From Thermoplasmatales archaeon (GTDB lineage Archaea > Thermoplasmatota > Thermoplasmata > Thermoplasmatales > Thermoplasmataceae), in NCBI GenBank assembly GCA_014874365.1, contig JACWAH010000006.1:1-53305 (forward strand): a stretch of DNA of 53,305 nt, in the 5' to 3' direction. The notes beneath the pieces are model-generated. The model had not been told where the DNA came from and did not search any database. It worked only from the letters and a program-made list of their open reading frames with translations. The position numbers and the translations under genes were made by a program. The stretch's first letter is position 1. Each line of letters begins with the position of its first letter. This document shows, in pieces, positions 17,237 through 25,622 of this stretch.

Positions 17237-18367
17237 TTGTGGTTTTTCCGCAGCCCGAATGTTGTCTTTGGGCCCGAATCCTTGAGTTTTCTTTCCACAC
17301 TAAAGATTGAACGAGCAGCCATTATCACGGACATGATGCTTGCTTCCTCGGAAATGGTAAAGCTGGTCATCAAGACCCTGCCAAAAGGATCGGCTAGCAG
17401 GATATTCTCAGACTTCTCGCCTGAACCTGATTTTGAGGAGATATCCAGAAACCTGAAAGGCGTCTCTGAATTCCAGCCGGACTGGATCATTGGCGTGGGT
17501 GGAGGTTCATCGATGGATGCTTCCAAGATCATTTTTGCACTTTACGAAAGACCGGAAATGGAGCTTTACGACATCACCCCACTTAATCCCCTTGGACTGA
17601 GACAGAAATCGAGGCTGGTTGCAATACCAACTACCAGCGGTACAGGATCAGAATGTTCATGGGCAGCAGTAATTTCAGACAAGAAGGAAAGGAGAAAGAA
17701 TGAACTGGCATCCGTGGAGATACTGCCGGATTATGCCATACTGGACCCGGAGATGGTGCTGAAACTGCCCAGGCTACAGACCGTCAGCACTGCTGTGGAC
17801 GCAATAACTCATGCAATTGAATCTTATACGAGCACATGGAACAACCCGTATTCTGATGCCCTTGCGGAGGAGGCTCTATCACTGATCCTGCACAATATTA
17901 AGAGTGTACTTGACAACCCGGACAATGTGGAAACCAGGAATCTTGTCCACATAGGCGCATCAATGGCTGGCCTTTCGTTTTCCAATTCCCAGATTGGGAT
18001 GGCACATGCTCTTGGACATGCCATGGGAGCAGTCTTCAGGCAGCCGCATGGAACTTCGGTTGGAATTTTCCTTCCTGCAGTTGTTGCCTTAAATAGCATT
18101 AATTCGATAGAAAGGTTCAACAGGCTTAACCTCGCCTTTCCTGCAGAATTAAGGGAAAAAGATCTGCAGAGTTCACTGCGAAAACTATTCAAAATAATAG
18201 GACAGCCGCTGAGCCTTATGGATGCTGGAATAACCCGGGAGCAGTTTGATGAGTCAAGGGACGAACTGGTATCCCTTGCGATGGAGTCCACCGGGATGCT
18301 TACGAATCCATACGAAGCCTCCACTGAAGAGGTTGAAAAGGTGCTGGAGGAATGTTATGGAAAGTGA
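17237..18367 (+). CDS. Iron-containing alcohol dehydrogenase
   Basis: 376 residues. WFFRSPNVVFGPESL is the usual N-terminus of this family, which supports the TTG start at 17237. GVGGGSSMDASK (near residue 85-96) binds NAD(P). The metal ligands are in AVDAITHAIESY and GMAHALGHAMGAVFRQPHG. The enzyme interconverts an alcohol and an aldehyde or ketone. Its 3' end overlaps the aldehyde dehydrogenase gene by 11 bp, so alcohol to aldehyde to acid is the likely joint route. The substrate is not identifiable, but SCP2 upstream hints at a hydrophobic one. Confidence 0.92.
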   Translation: MWFFRSPNVVFGPESLSFLSTLKIERAAIITDMMLASSEMVKLVIKTLPKGSASRIFSDFSPEPDFEEISRNLKGVSEFQPDWIIGVGGGSSMDASKIIFALYERPEMELYDITPLNPLGLRQKSRLVAIPTTSGTGSECSWAAVISDKKERRKNELASVEILPDYAILDPEMVLKLPRLQTVSTAVDAITHAIESYTSTWNNPYSDALAEEALSLILHNIKSVLDNPDNVETRNLVHIGASMAGLSFSNSQIGMAHALGHAMGAVFRQPHGTSVGIFLPAVVALNSINSIERFNRLNLAFPAELREKDLQSSLRKLFKIIGQPLSLMDAGITREQFDESRDELVSLAMESTGMLTNPYEASTEEVEKVLEECYGK

Positions 18368-19889
18368 AAAGGCAAAAGTAAGGCATTACGGGAACTTAAT
18401 TGCTGGAGAGGAAGATTTTCATGGTACCCGGAAAGAGGTCATCAGTCCACTGGACGGAAACCTGTTCGCTTATTCAACGGTGGCTGGACGTGAAGAATTG
18501 AGGAAGGCAATAGATCTTGCCTATGATTCATATCATGGAAAATGGGGGAGGACCTCTCTTCAGGAGAGAAAGAGGCTGCTTTTGAAGCTGGCTGAAATCA
18601 TTCAGGAACGATCGGATCAATACTCAACCCTGGAGACCATGAACACAGGGAAAACCTTGAGGCAGAGCATGTTGATGGACATCCCTCTCGGCATCGAGCA
18701 CATCAGGTATTTTGCGGTCGAGAATGAATTCGGGACAAGCAGGAACATCGAGCATCCTGAATATCCAGGTAGCAGTGGAATTGTACAGAACGTGCCAATG
18801 GGTGTAATTGGCGCAATAGTTCCATGGAATTTGCCTTTCCTTATGGCAGTCTGGAAAGTAATTCCTGCACTTACTGCAGGGAACTCTGTGGTGCTCAAGC
18901 CGTCAACGCATACCCCTTTGACTGCGCTGGAGCTTGCAATTGACATAAGGAGGGCTGGTTTTCCGGATGGTTCAGTAAGCGTGGTAAACTGCCCAGGACC
19001 AGTTGCAGGAAAGGAGATGGCGGAGAACCGCAAGGTTGGAATGGTCAGCTTCACGGGCTCTACCGAAGTCGGGAGGAGCGTGGCTGTGGGATCGGCAAAG
19101 AATCTTAAGAAATCCACCCTGGAGCTGGGCGGGAAGTCACCGAACATAGTTCTGGAGGATGCTGACGTAAGGCAAGCGGCCAGCGGCGTGATGTTCGGGA
19201 TTTACCTTAATTCCGGGCAACTTTGCGAATCTGGAAGCAGGCTGCTTGTCCATTCCGCAATAAAGGAGAAATTCCTTGCTGAATTAATGAAGCTCATGAA
19301 GAGGCTCAGGCCAGGAAACCCGATGTCCATGGAAACGGATATCAGCGCCATTACGACTTTAGGTCAGAAAAGGAAGATAGAGATGATGGTGAGGGAGGGG
19401 ATACAGGGCGGCGCATCAGTATTTTACAGGAAGGACGTTGATGGCCAGGTTCCAAGCAAGGGATTATACTACCCGCCAACGGTTCTTTCAGGTGTAGATC
19501 CTGAATCAGAAATTGCGAAGGAGGAGATTTTTGGGCCTGTCCTGAGTGTGCTGGAATTCAGCAGCGACAGCGAAGCGATTGAGATTGCCAACCGATCAGA
19601 ATACGGGCTGGCCGCAGGGGTCTGGAGCAGGAACAGGGAGAGGGCAACAAAACTTGCTGGGGAGATAGAAGCTGGAACTGTATGGGTCAACCAGTACCAC
19701 TTGCTTTCTGCGGCCGCCCCAAGAGGAGGTTTCAAAAGAAGCGGGTTAGGCAGGGAATTGGGACTGGAAGGCTTGATGGAACTTACGCAGACCAGGCATA
19801 TCTTCGTGGGAGCCGAAGATAGCGAGATGGATGAGGTTGAGTTTGGCCTCCTGCTGCCACCTGAATCTGGAGACGAAAAAAGCCAATAA
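18357..19889 (+). CDS. NAD(P)-dependent aldehyde dehydrogenase
   Basis: 510 residues from ATG 18357, which I chose because the open frame upstream of it lies wholly inside the alcohol dehydrogenase gene. PWNLPFLMAVWKV and KPSTHTPLTALEL bind NAD, and FTGSTEVGR is the conserved Rossmann loop. The catalytic Glu is in LELGGKSPNIV, the catalytic Cys in NSGQLCESGSR, and EEIFGPVLSVLEF is the C-terminal landmark. It is closest to the betaine/broad-specificity ALDH group. It is coupled to the Fe-ADH by an 11 bp overlap and ends convergently with the lipid-kinase-like gene. Confidence 0.94.
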   Translation: MESEKAKVRHYGNLIAGEEDFHGTRKEVISPLDGNLFAYSTVAGREELRKAIDLAYDSYHGKWGRTSLQERKRLLLKLAEIIQERSDQYSTLETMNTGKTLRQSMLMDIPLGIEHIRYFAVENEFGTSRNIEHPEYPGSSGIVQNVPMGVIGAIVPWNLPFLMAVWKVIPALTAGNSVVLKPSTHTPLTALELAIDIRRAGFPDGSVSVVNCPGPVAGKEMAENRKVGMVSFTGSTEVGRSVAVGSAKNLKKSTLELGGKSPNIVLEDADVRQAASGVMFGIYLNSGQLCESGSRLLVHSAIKEKFLAELMKLMKRLRPGNPMSMETDISAITTLGQKRKIEMMVREGIQGGASVFYRKDVDGQVPSKGLYYPPTVLSGVDPESEIAKEEIFGPVLSVLEFSSDSEAIEIANRSEYGLAAGVWSRNRERATKLAGEIEAGTVWVNQYHLLSAAAPRGGFKRSGLGRELGLEGLMELTQTRHIFVGAEDSEMDEVEFGLLLPPESGDEKSQ

Positions 19890-19930
19890 CTAAACTCGGG
19901 AGGTCCTGCTCAAATTGGATCTGCGCCATT

Positions 19931-20851
19931 CTAAAGATGATAAAAAGTAAATGATTTGTTTAGGACTTCTAGTTCTACAGGCACGTTTCCGAAGTTCTCC
20001 CCATCCGCTTCCATGGGTGCAGAATCGCCTGTGATAGAGAGTTTACTTGTCTGCAGGTTTGTGACTGCTGGATCGGTAACATAAGTGCCTTTTACCAGTT
20101 TATTCAGTTTCAGCAGCAACTCCAACTTTCTTATCTCCCTGATTATGTGCAGGTCCAGGATTCCATCAGAAAGGCTGGAATTTATGGATGCTTTCATCCC
20201 TCCACCGAAGTATCTTCCGTTGGCGATCACAATTTCCGGGGTCCTGATATCGATCTTTCCAAAATCCCCTTCAAGCGTGAGAGAATGGCTCTTCAGCCTG
20301 AACACTTCCCTGATCGAGGATGTGAAAAATGTCCTTTTAGTCCTGTTCTTCACTGAATTAACCCTCTTCATCACTTCCGCGCCGTATCCTACTTCCAGGA
20401 TGTTCATGAATAACCGGTTTCCGTTGCCCGTATGGCACATAACTGCATCGATTGCAGTCGTTTTTCTCCCGGATAACGCTTTGACCGCACCTTCCACCGA
20501 AGTTATGTTAAAACACCTTGCGAGGTCCGATCCTGTTCCGGCAGGAACCACAAGAATTTTCGTTTCCGGGTGATCAATAAAACTCTGGCATACGCTGTTG
20601 ACAGTCCCGTCTCCTCCCACGATTATGAGTGAATCAGGATTTTCGCTGGCAATTTCCCTGCCAACTCTGGCGCTGTCTGCCTCATCTTTAGTCTGAATGA
20701 TTCTTACCTCATAACCTGAGAGTAATTCTTTCACCTTTTTCGCTACCTGGAATGAATCACCTTTCCCTGAAGCAGGATTGACAATAAGCGGGATGCTGGC
20801 AGCCATCTCTATGTGACCGCTTGGGTATATATTAACCTGGTTTGCGGTCAC
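19931..20851 (-). CDS. Diacylglycerol kinase/YegS-like lipid kinase
   Basis: 306 residues. IPLIVNPASGKGD is the conserved N-terminal motif, VGGDGTVNSV is the nucleotide-binding GGDGT, PAGTGSDLAR is the second glycine motif, and SDGILDLHII and MEADGE follow in the C-terminal beta domain. The family phosphorylates lipid hydroxyls such as diacylglycerol or sphingoid bases. Archaeal homologues lack known substrates but may act on archaeol-type lipids. The GTG at 20851 overlaps the stop of the AGPS-like gene by 4 bp (GTGA). An internal ATG at 20806 just before the first motif is an alternative start. The 4 bp overlap argues for joint function. Confidence 0.88.
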   Translation of the reverse strand: MTANQVNIYPSGHIEMAASIPLIVNPASGKGDSFQVAKKVKELLSGYEVRIIQTKDEADSARVGREIASENPDSLIIVGGDGTVNSVCQSFIDHPETKILVVPAGTGSDLARCFNITSVEGAVKALSGRKTTAIDAVMCHTGNGNRLFMNILEVGYGAEVMKRVNSVKNRTKRTFFTSSIREVFRLKSHSLTLEGDFGKIDIRTPEIVIANGRYFGGGMKASINSSLSDGILDLHIIREIRKLELLLKLNKLVKGTYVTDPAVTNLQTSKLSITGDSAPMEADGENFGNVPVELEVLNKSFTFYHL

Positions 20852-22365
20852 GAGAGAACTGGATCGGCTAACATCTCCATCAGCCTGGTATGCGATTCAT
20901 CCAGGTATCCTGACAACTGCGTCCCGATCCCATGGTGATGAGACAGGGAACCTCCACTCTTCAGGAATGCAGACACTATCTCTTTCCTGAAAACCTGGAG
21001 ATGCTCAGTCTTTTTAGGGGTATTCAGCACGAAGCTGAAGTAGAGACAGCAACCTTCCCTGTACTGGTGGGACATGTGGGACATTATGAATCCCTTAATG
21101 TTGCAGGATGCAAGGAGTTCATTGAAGGTATTTTTAACTTTCAGGTAAAGCTCGAACGCCTTCTCCCATGAAACTGACGTTTCCAGCGTATCAACAACCA
21201 TTCCGGACTTCCAGAGCAAGTTTGCGACCAGAGGTCTTTCGAAACGCGTCATTTCCCACATCTTCGCAGGAGTGGATGAGATCTTGGCAGCGTTCTCACG
21301 GATATTCTTGTAGGAATTTCCGCTGTCTATCGCGATGGCTATGCAACCGGATTTGAATCCACGCACTCCAAGATATTTATCCAGGACCTTCTTCATTACG
21401 CTACTACCGGCTTCGGAAAGTGCAATTTCCGTTTCAAGGGAATCTGATATCCTCAGCACATCCGGGAATGTGTCGAGCTTGCTGACGCTCTCTATTGCAT
21501 CGCTGAAGGACTTGAAGAAAAAGGAAGAATATTTCCTCTCTTCCGTTTTCTTGTGCGTCTTAAAGTACACTTTTGAGATTATTCCGTTCCTGCCCTCGCT
21601 CCCAAGCGCAATTGCTTTCCCGGACACTCCAATGGAGTTCCTTGGCGTTATGCTGTCCCTGATTGTTCCATCAGATCTTACAATCTCGACACCAAGTACC
21701 AGGTCCTCGATGTCGCCGTACCTGTTTGACTCCTGCCCTGAAGCCATGGTGGAGACCCAGCCTGCAACCGATGAGTGCATGAATGATTCCGGGAAGAAGC
21801 CAAGCGTGAGACCTCGTCTTGCGGCTTCATTCTCCGCCTGGAAGCCAGTCATGCCTCCGCCGATGACTGCAATCCTGTTGTTCATCTCAAATGACTTGAG
21901 TTTTGAAGTGTCGATGCTGACCGAGGTATCGGCTGGTTTCTGGGAAACTCCACCGGTAACTGATGACCCCCCTCCGAATATCGTCGCCTTGATCCCAAGG
22001 TTCTTCAGGTTGAGCATCATCTTTTCAAGCTCTGCCTCCTCCGGAAACAGGACGGCATCCGTCACTTTTGGGATTTTGTTCTCGGAAAGCATGCTGATCT
22101 CAAGCGAGGATTTTCCCACTGACTTCGAAAACCTGACATTTGGCTCATAGCTTATGTCTGAAACCCCGGTATTTTCGGAGTCTATGAATTTCTGGTTATC
22201 TGGATCAGCCCGTTCGGTGAAATCGACATACCCGTCCCAGACATCCCCGTTTATCCTTGCACCCAACAGGGATTGCAGGGAGTCGACAGATAAACCCTGA
22301 CTATTGTGGGCAACCGGATCCCCGTAAAGAACGTAGATCCTTCCAACATGTTTAGGATTGATCAT
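20848..22365 (-). CDS. FAD-linked oxidase, alkyl-DHAP synthase (AGPS)-like
   Basis: 505 residues. The PCMH-type FAD domain has GGGSSVTGG (residues 131-139), then SVAGWVSTMASGQESNRYG and DIEDLVLGVEIV (199-229) and GSEGRNGIIS. These match alkylglycerone-phosphate synthase more closely than glycolate oxidase. The C-terminal catalytic segment GGSLSHHHGIG (His 476-478) and the Tyr in HQYREGCCLYF also match AGPS. AGPS swaps an acyl for an alkyl group on acyl-DHAP to make ether lipids in eukaryotes and some bacteria, without net redox. In an archaeon the role is unclear: an unusual ether lipid, or another FAD reaction (inference). The ATG is at 22365. Confidence 0.82.
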   Translation of the reverse strand: MINPKHVGRIYVLYGDPVAHNSQGLSVDSLQSLLGARINGDVWDGYVDFTERADPDNQKFIDSENTGVSDISYEPNVRFSKSVGKSSLEISMLSENKIPKVTDAVLFPEEAELEKMMLNLKNLGIKATIFGGGSSVTGGVSQKPADTSVSIDTSKLKSFEMNNRIAVIGGGMTGFQAENEAARRGLTLGFFPESFMHSSVAGWVSTMASGQESNRYGDIEDLVLGVEIVRSDGTIRDSITPRNSIGVSGKAIALGSEGRNGIISKVYFKTHKKTEERKYSSFFFKSFSDAIESVSKLDTFPDVLRISDSLETEIALSEAGSSVMKKVLDKYLGVRGFKSGCIAIAIDSGNSYKNIRENAAKISSTPAKMWEMTRFERPLVANLLWKSGMVVDTLETSVSWEKAFELYLKVKNTFNELLASCNIKGFIMSHMSHQYREGCCLYFSFVLNTPKKTEHLQVFRKEIVSAFLKSGGSLSHHHGIGTQLSGYLDESHTRLMEMLADPVLS

Positions 22366-22638
22366 ATTACATCAAAAGCAATCTGATAGATTATAATGTT
22401 GTCTATTTACGAGATTTCCAAAATTCCGATTGATTTACACATCTTGTCTTAATTTTATTCGTGCTTTCACGCACTTTGCATGTATTTAAGGCAGTGGAAA
22501 GGGGTAATTTCCATTCACATGCCGACACCGATCCATGCACAAATCTTCACGGACAGGATATTCAGGAGTTATTTTGCCGATAAGTCCAGTGGTATTCACA
22601 CTTATGATCAACGGCACAGGCTTCAAATCTTGGCTTTA
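22366..22638. other. Intergenic region; possible decayed coding remnant
   Basis: It contains the promoter side of the AGPS-like gene and the end of the permease gene. A plus-strand frame from ATG 22519 reads MPTPIHAQIFTDRIFRSYF and continues into the permease gene antisense. Its codon choice looks coding but no family is recognisable and it has no natural end. I treat it as a possible remnant only. Confidence 0.25.
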
Positions 22639-24006
22639 TTACGTTGGATGACTGGTTGCATTTCCCACTTCTTCCACTTCGATACGAATAGACTCATAGC
22701 GATCTTTCTTTGACCTGATCATTGCAGTTGAGACCAGGGCAATTGCAATTATACTTCCAAATAGAACGTTGGAGTAAAACAGGCTGTGATCCGGCAGGAA
22801 CAAGGAGTAGTACATGGCTATCGATAACAGCGCAGTGGAAATGATCACTGAAGGCAATACGTAGACAAGAGATACTCTTTTGTGGAGTTTGAGGAGTGCG
22901 ATGTTTGTTATTATATGGATAGTCATGTAGGAGAGACTGACTGCGCCGGCAATCACCTCGAATAAGGTCACATAGTTATTCCATGAGTAAGCAATCATTC
23001 CCAGAATCATTGACAATCCCATGGTCAGCAGCAGAAGGTAGTTCTGGGAGGATTCCTTCGGCGGGATAAGTGAAAAGAACTTCTCGGACAGCATCTTCCT
23101 GAAACTGTTCCTGAGCGCGTTGGTGTATGAGATCGTGAGATTTGCAGAACTCAAAACGCTTAATGCAACGAATGCAAGGAAGAACGGCAATCCCAAGCGG
23201 TTATAGATCTGTGTGAGCAGAACAAACGGATTAATGGTGTACGATGATATTCCTGATGTTCCAAGAAAGAATACAAGTGCAAAAGATGAAACTACCATAA
23301 GTATTCCGGAGACAGAGTAGGATGAGATGATCGACCATGGAACCGTTCTCGTTGAGTTTCTGACATTATCGGAAAGAAATATTGAGGAACCGCTTCCTGA
23401 AAATACCAGAATGCCGAAAACAAGCCCCAGAAAAACCGAGTTAACGTTGACATTCAGTCCGTTGTAAACGCCGAATCCTGCCACCGAATGAGTGAAAAAC
23501 AGGAAGCTTGCAAGTATGATCATGGAGAATTCGATCAGTCCAGCTACTACGGTGTACTTCATTGTCAATTTCAGGCCGGTGAAAACAAACACAATGATGA
23601 ACAGCGGGAAGACCAGGGATATGATCAGCACGAGATAGGAAGGAATAGTGTAGACCAGCGAAAGCGAGGTTGCCACAAAACTTGATATGAAAAGAGAAAT
23701 ATTCGGCAGAACAAGGGCTGCGTACATCAGGTAAAGAAAACCTACAAAGAGCGCAGGTGTCTTTCCAAGTGCCTTTCCTACGTAAGAATAATACCCGCCG
23801 TTAGAGCTATATATGCTGGAGAACCTGAACACAGTGTTCATAGTTGAGTAACCAACAATGAAAGACAGCCCCATTACAAGAGGGAGGAGAATCCCGGAAT
23901 AAACCGCGATTACAGTGAACAGCGCAACAAGATCCAGCATGGGACCAATTGAGGTGAAGGACTGCATCATGGAGCCGCTGAATCCCAGTACTTTGTGATC
24001 TTGCAT
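22639..24006 (-). CDS. APC-superfamily amino-acid permease
   Basis: About 455 residues with around 12 hydrophobic segments. Features of the APC fold include LPLVMGLSFIVGYSTMN and SSNGGYYSYVGKALGK (the usual 'GG.Y.Y....G' after helix 2), a long helix with VFTGLKLTMKYTVVAGLIEF, and VFSGSGSSIFLSDNVRN near the unwound helix 6. I prefer ATG 24006 because a TATA-like TTTATAATT lies about 28 bp upstream, compatible with a leaderless mRNA. A GTG at 24045 would add 13 residues. The substrate is probably an amino acid or amine. It is the last gene of a minus-strand run after MBL, tRNA-Gln and the modifier gene. Confidence 0.85.
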   Translation of the reverse strand: MQDHKVLGFSGSMMQSFTSIGPMLDLVALFTVIAVYSGILLPLVMGLSFIVGYSTMNTVFRFSSIYSSNGGYYSYVGKALGKTPALFVGFLYLMYAALVLPNISLFISSFVATSLSLVYTIPSYLVLIISLVFPLFIIVFVFTGLKLTMKYTVVAGLIEFSMIILASFLFFTHSVAGFGVYNGLNVNVNSVFLGLVFGILVFSGSGSSIFLSDNVRNSTRTVPWSIISSYSVSGILMVVSSFALVFFLGTSGISSYTINPFVLLTQIYNRLGLPFFLAFVALSVLSSANLTISYTNALRNSFRKMLSEKFFSLIPPKESSQNYLLLLTMGLSMILGMIAYSWNNYVTLFEVIAGAVSLSYMTIHIITNIALLKLHKRVSLVYVLPSVIISTALLSIAMYYSLFLPDHSLFYSNVLFGSIIAIALVSTAMIRSKKDRYESIRIEVEEVGNATSHPT

Positions 24007-24158
24007 AAGCTCTGCCGCTATCTCTGGGAGAATTATAAAAGTCACCTCCCCGATACTTTCCCGTGATAATCCACCCTGAAAATATTATGCCAAGCCCACT
24101 ATTTCCTATTGGATCCAAACTGCTTGAATTTCAGACCTAACGGAGGCCAGCCTGATAA

Positions 24159-24353
24159 TTATCCACCGGAGAAAACTTCCACAAAGGAAAGGTTTTCATC
24201 CTCTGATACGTATCTTTCCCAGGTCACGGGTTTTCCGTTCAGAAGCGCTATATATCTTTCAGGGGAAAGATCATTATCTTTTGCAATTTCCCTGATCTCC
24301 TTCCTTCCAGCATTTGGAATTTCCCTGACCTCTCTCCCAACCACTTTAATCAT
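24159..24353 (-). CDS. Small ubiquitin-like modifier / ThiS-MoaD family sulfur carrier
   Basis: 64 residues. It begins with a beta hairpin (MIKVVGREVREI), has a central helix (KEIREIAKDNDL), then YIALLNGKPVTWERYVSEDENLSFVEV and a C-terminal GG. That is the beta-grasp order with the terminal di-glycine required for adenylation by an E1/MoeB-like enzyme. 'V-NG-PV' is a ThiS/MoaD hallmark. It may serve as a sulfur donor in tRNA thiolation or cofactor synthesis, or as a protein modifier (SAMP). ATG 24353 lies only 15 bp after the 3' end of tRNA-Gln on the same strand, so the two appear to share a transcript. A TTG at 24365 would intrude almost to the tRNA. Confidence 0.85.
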   Translation of the reverse strand: MIKVVGREVREIPNAGRKEIREIAKDNDLSPERYIALLNGKPVTWERYVSEDENLSFVEVFSGG

Positions 24354-24368
24354 TTCAAATCCCAATAC

Positions 24369-24440
24369 AGCCCCGGGCAGATTCGAACTGCCGTCGTCGG
24401 ATCCAAAGTCCGGAATGCTTGGCCACTACACCACGGGGCT
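24369..24440 (-). tRNA. tRNA-Gln (anticodon TTG)
   Basis: 72 nt. The acceptor stem AGCCCCG pairs with CGGGGCT over all seven positions. The D arm carries GTGT/GCAT, the anticodon loop is CTTTGGA (anticodon TTG), and the T arm is GGCAG-TTCGAAT-CTGCC. The anticodon stem has one mismatch at its outer pair. CCA is not encoded. A TATA-like box lies about 27 bp upstream. The small-modifier gene follows in the same direction after 15 bp. Confidence 0.93.
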
Positions 24441-24463
24441 TAGAGATTTGTAATGTTCCTTGG

Positions 24464-24473
24464 GATTATAATG
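24464..24473 (-). promoter_or_regulatory. TATA-like box for tRNA-Gln and probably the modifier gene
   Basis: The minus strand reads ATTATAATC, about 27 bp before the 5' end of tRNA-Gln. No other promoter position fits between the tRNA and the modifier gene, so it probably serves both. Confidence 0.5.
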
Positions 24474-24479
24474 ATATTC

Positions 24480-25232
24480 TTACAGTACAAACAGGCCGCA
24501 TCCATCAGCCTGCGAAGCGCATAAAATTTCGTTTTTTGCCTTTCCGGCTGAGTCCATGTGGGCTTTCACGGTGTTAAGTGCAATTTCTGGTGTGTTATTA
24601 TGCTGGCTCAGGTGCAGTAACACTATTCTTGTCTTTTCTGCCGACACGGATGCAGCTATCCTGCCACACTGTTCGTTGGACAGGTGTCCCTTTTCTCCCC
24701 TTATCCTCTTTTTCAGCATGTCCGGGTAGGTACCATTGACAAGCATATTCGTGTCATGGTTTGCCTCAAGTGCCAGTATGTCTGAATCGCTTATCTTTTC
24801 AAGCAGCGGCAGGGAAGGCTGGCCAAGATCGGAAACAATGGAAATCTTCTTTCCTGAAGTTTCAACCACGAAGGCAACCGGCTCACAGGCATCATGAGAG
24901 ATATCCACGGCGTTGATTAAGAAATTACCAAATACAACAGAATCTCCAATGCTGTAACCATCCATGCCCATGGCGTTCAAGGTGCCTTTCCTTGCATAAA
25001 TATCCCTGGAAACACGGTTGGAAAAAGCCATTGCGTTACCGGCATGATCAGAATGTTCGTGGGAAATGAAGAGCGAAATTTCGGTGGGCTCAAAACCCTG
25101 TTGCGAGAGGAATTCCCTGAATCTCTTAACCGAGATACCAAAATCAAAAACCGCCATGAATTCGCCATCCGTAACAATAGAGCAGTTACCGCTACTGCCA
25201 CTGGCCAGGGACTTGTAGAATATCTCAGTCAA
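24480..25232 (-). CDS. MBL-fold metallo-hydrolase, YycJ/WalJ-like
   Basis: 250 residues. SLASGSSGNCSIV opens the domain as in YycJ-type proteins. The metal motif is SHEHSDHAGN (HxHxDH), followed by later ligands in DISHDAC, VSDLGQPS and LEANHD, and HLSQHNN near the end. Members are thought to be nucleases or phosphodiesterases acting in DNA or RNA metabolism. The TTG at 25232 is the only start that keeps the conserved first strand (EIFYKSLASG). It is co-directional with tRNA-Gln, ending 40 bp before it. Confidence 0.85.
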   Translation of the reverse strand: MTEIFYKSLASGSSGNCSIVTDGEFMAVFDFGISVKRFREFLSQQGFEPTEISLFISHEHSDHAGNAMAFSNRVSRDIYARKGTLNAMGMDGYSIGDSVVFGNFLINAVDISHDACEPVAFVVETSGKKISIVSDLGQPSLPLLEKISDSDILALEANHDTNMLVNGTYPDMLKKRIRGEKGHLSNEQCGRIAASVSAEKTRIVLLHLSQHNNTPEIALNTVKAHMDSAGKAKNEILCASQADGCGLFVL

Positions 25233-25622
25233 TGTTCGCTGATCACGAACTCGCTATAAAAGTCTGTTGGATTACTTGCTCTGGGGACTGCTTTCTCAAT
25301 TGCCTATCCTGATAGGTTGAAGAATTATCAATGCAGCGAAATGATCTATCCATGAATACCATGAGGATATAGATCCGGAAAGGAGGGTGTACCTGCCCGA
25401 AGGAAATCCGGTGTTTTATGCCAGGAGTTAAAAGGGAAATCTCTCGAGCCCGTCTCAGGAGTTTCGACTGCACCTTGATTGGTAAAATGGATGGTAATAC
25501 AGGGTCACTTCTATGGCCAAAAGATGTGCGTTTTACTGCTCCATATTTAAAAATTGGTGCTCATATGTTACTGATCAGATTCTTATTTGCACTATATTAT
25601 CAAATACTGCGGGAATATAACA
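25233..25622. other. Gene-free stretch with possible coding remnants
   Basis: No intact gene is supported. Plus-strand fragments look coding but are broken. One around 25262-25350 encodes LLALGTAFSIAYPDRL and then stops. Another around 25362-25431 encodes HEDIDPERRVYLPEG and PVFYARS, then a stop. The two may be parts of one decayed gene (inference). The last 60 bp are AT-rich and hold the promoter of the oxidase operon (TATATTATCAAATA-like, 25593-25606). Confidence 0.3.

Noticed and set aside
21340-21365. T-arm-like GGATTCAAATCC on the minus strand
   Set aside because: It lies inside the AGPS-like gene and there is no acceptor stem or anticodon arm around it.
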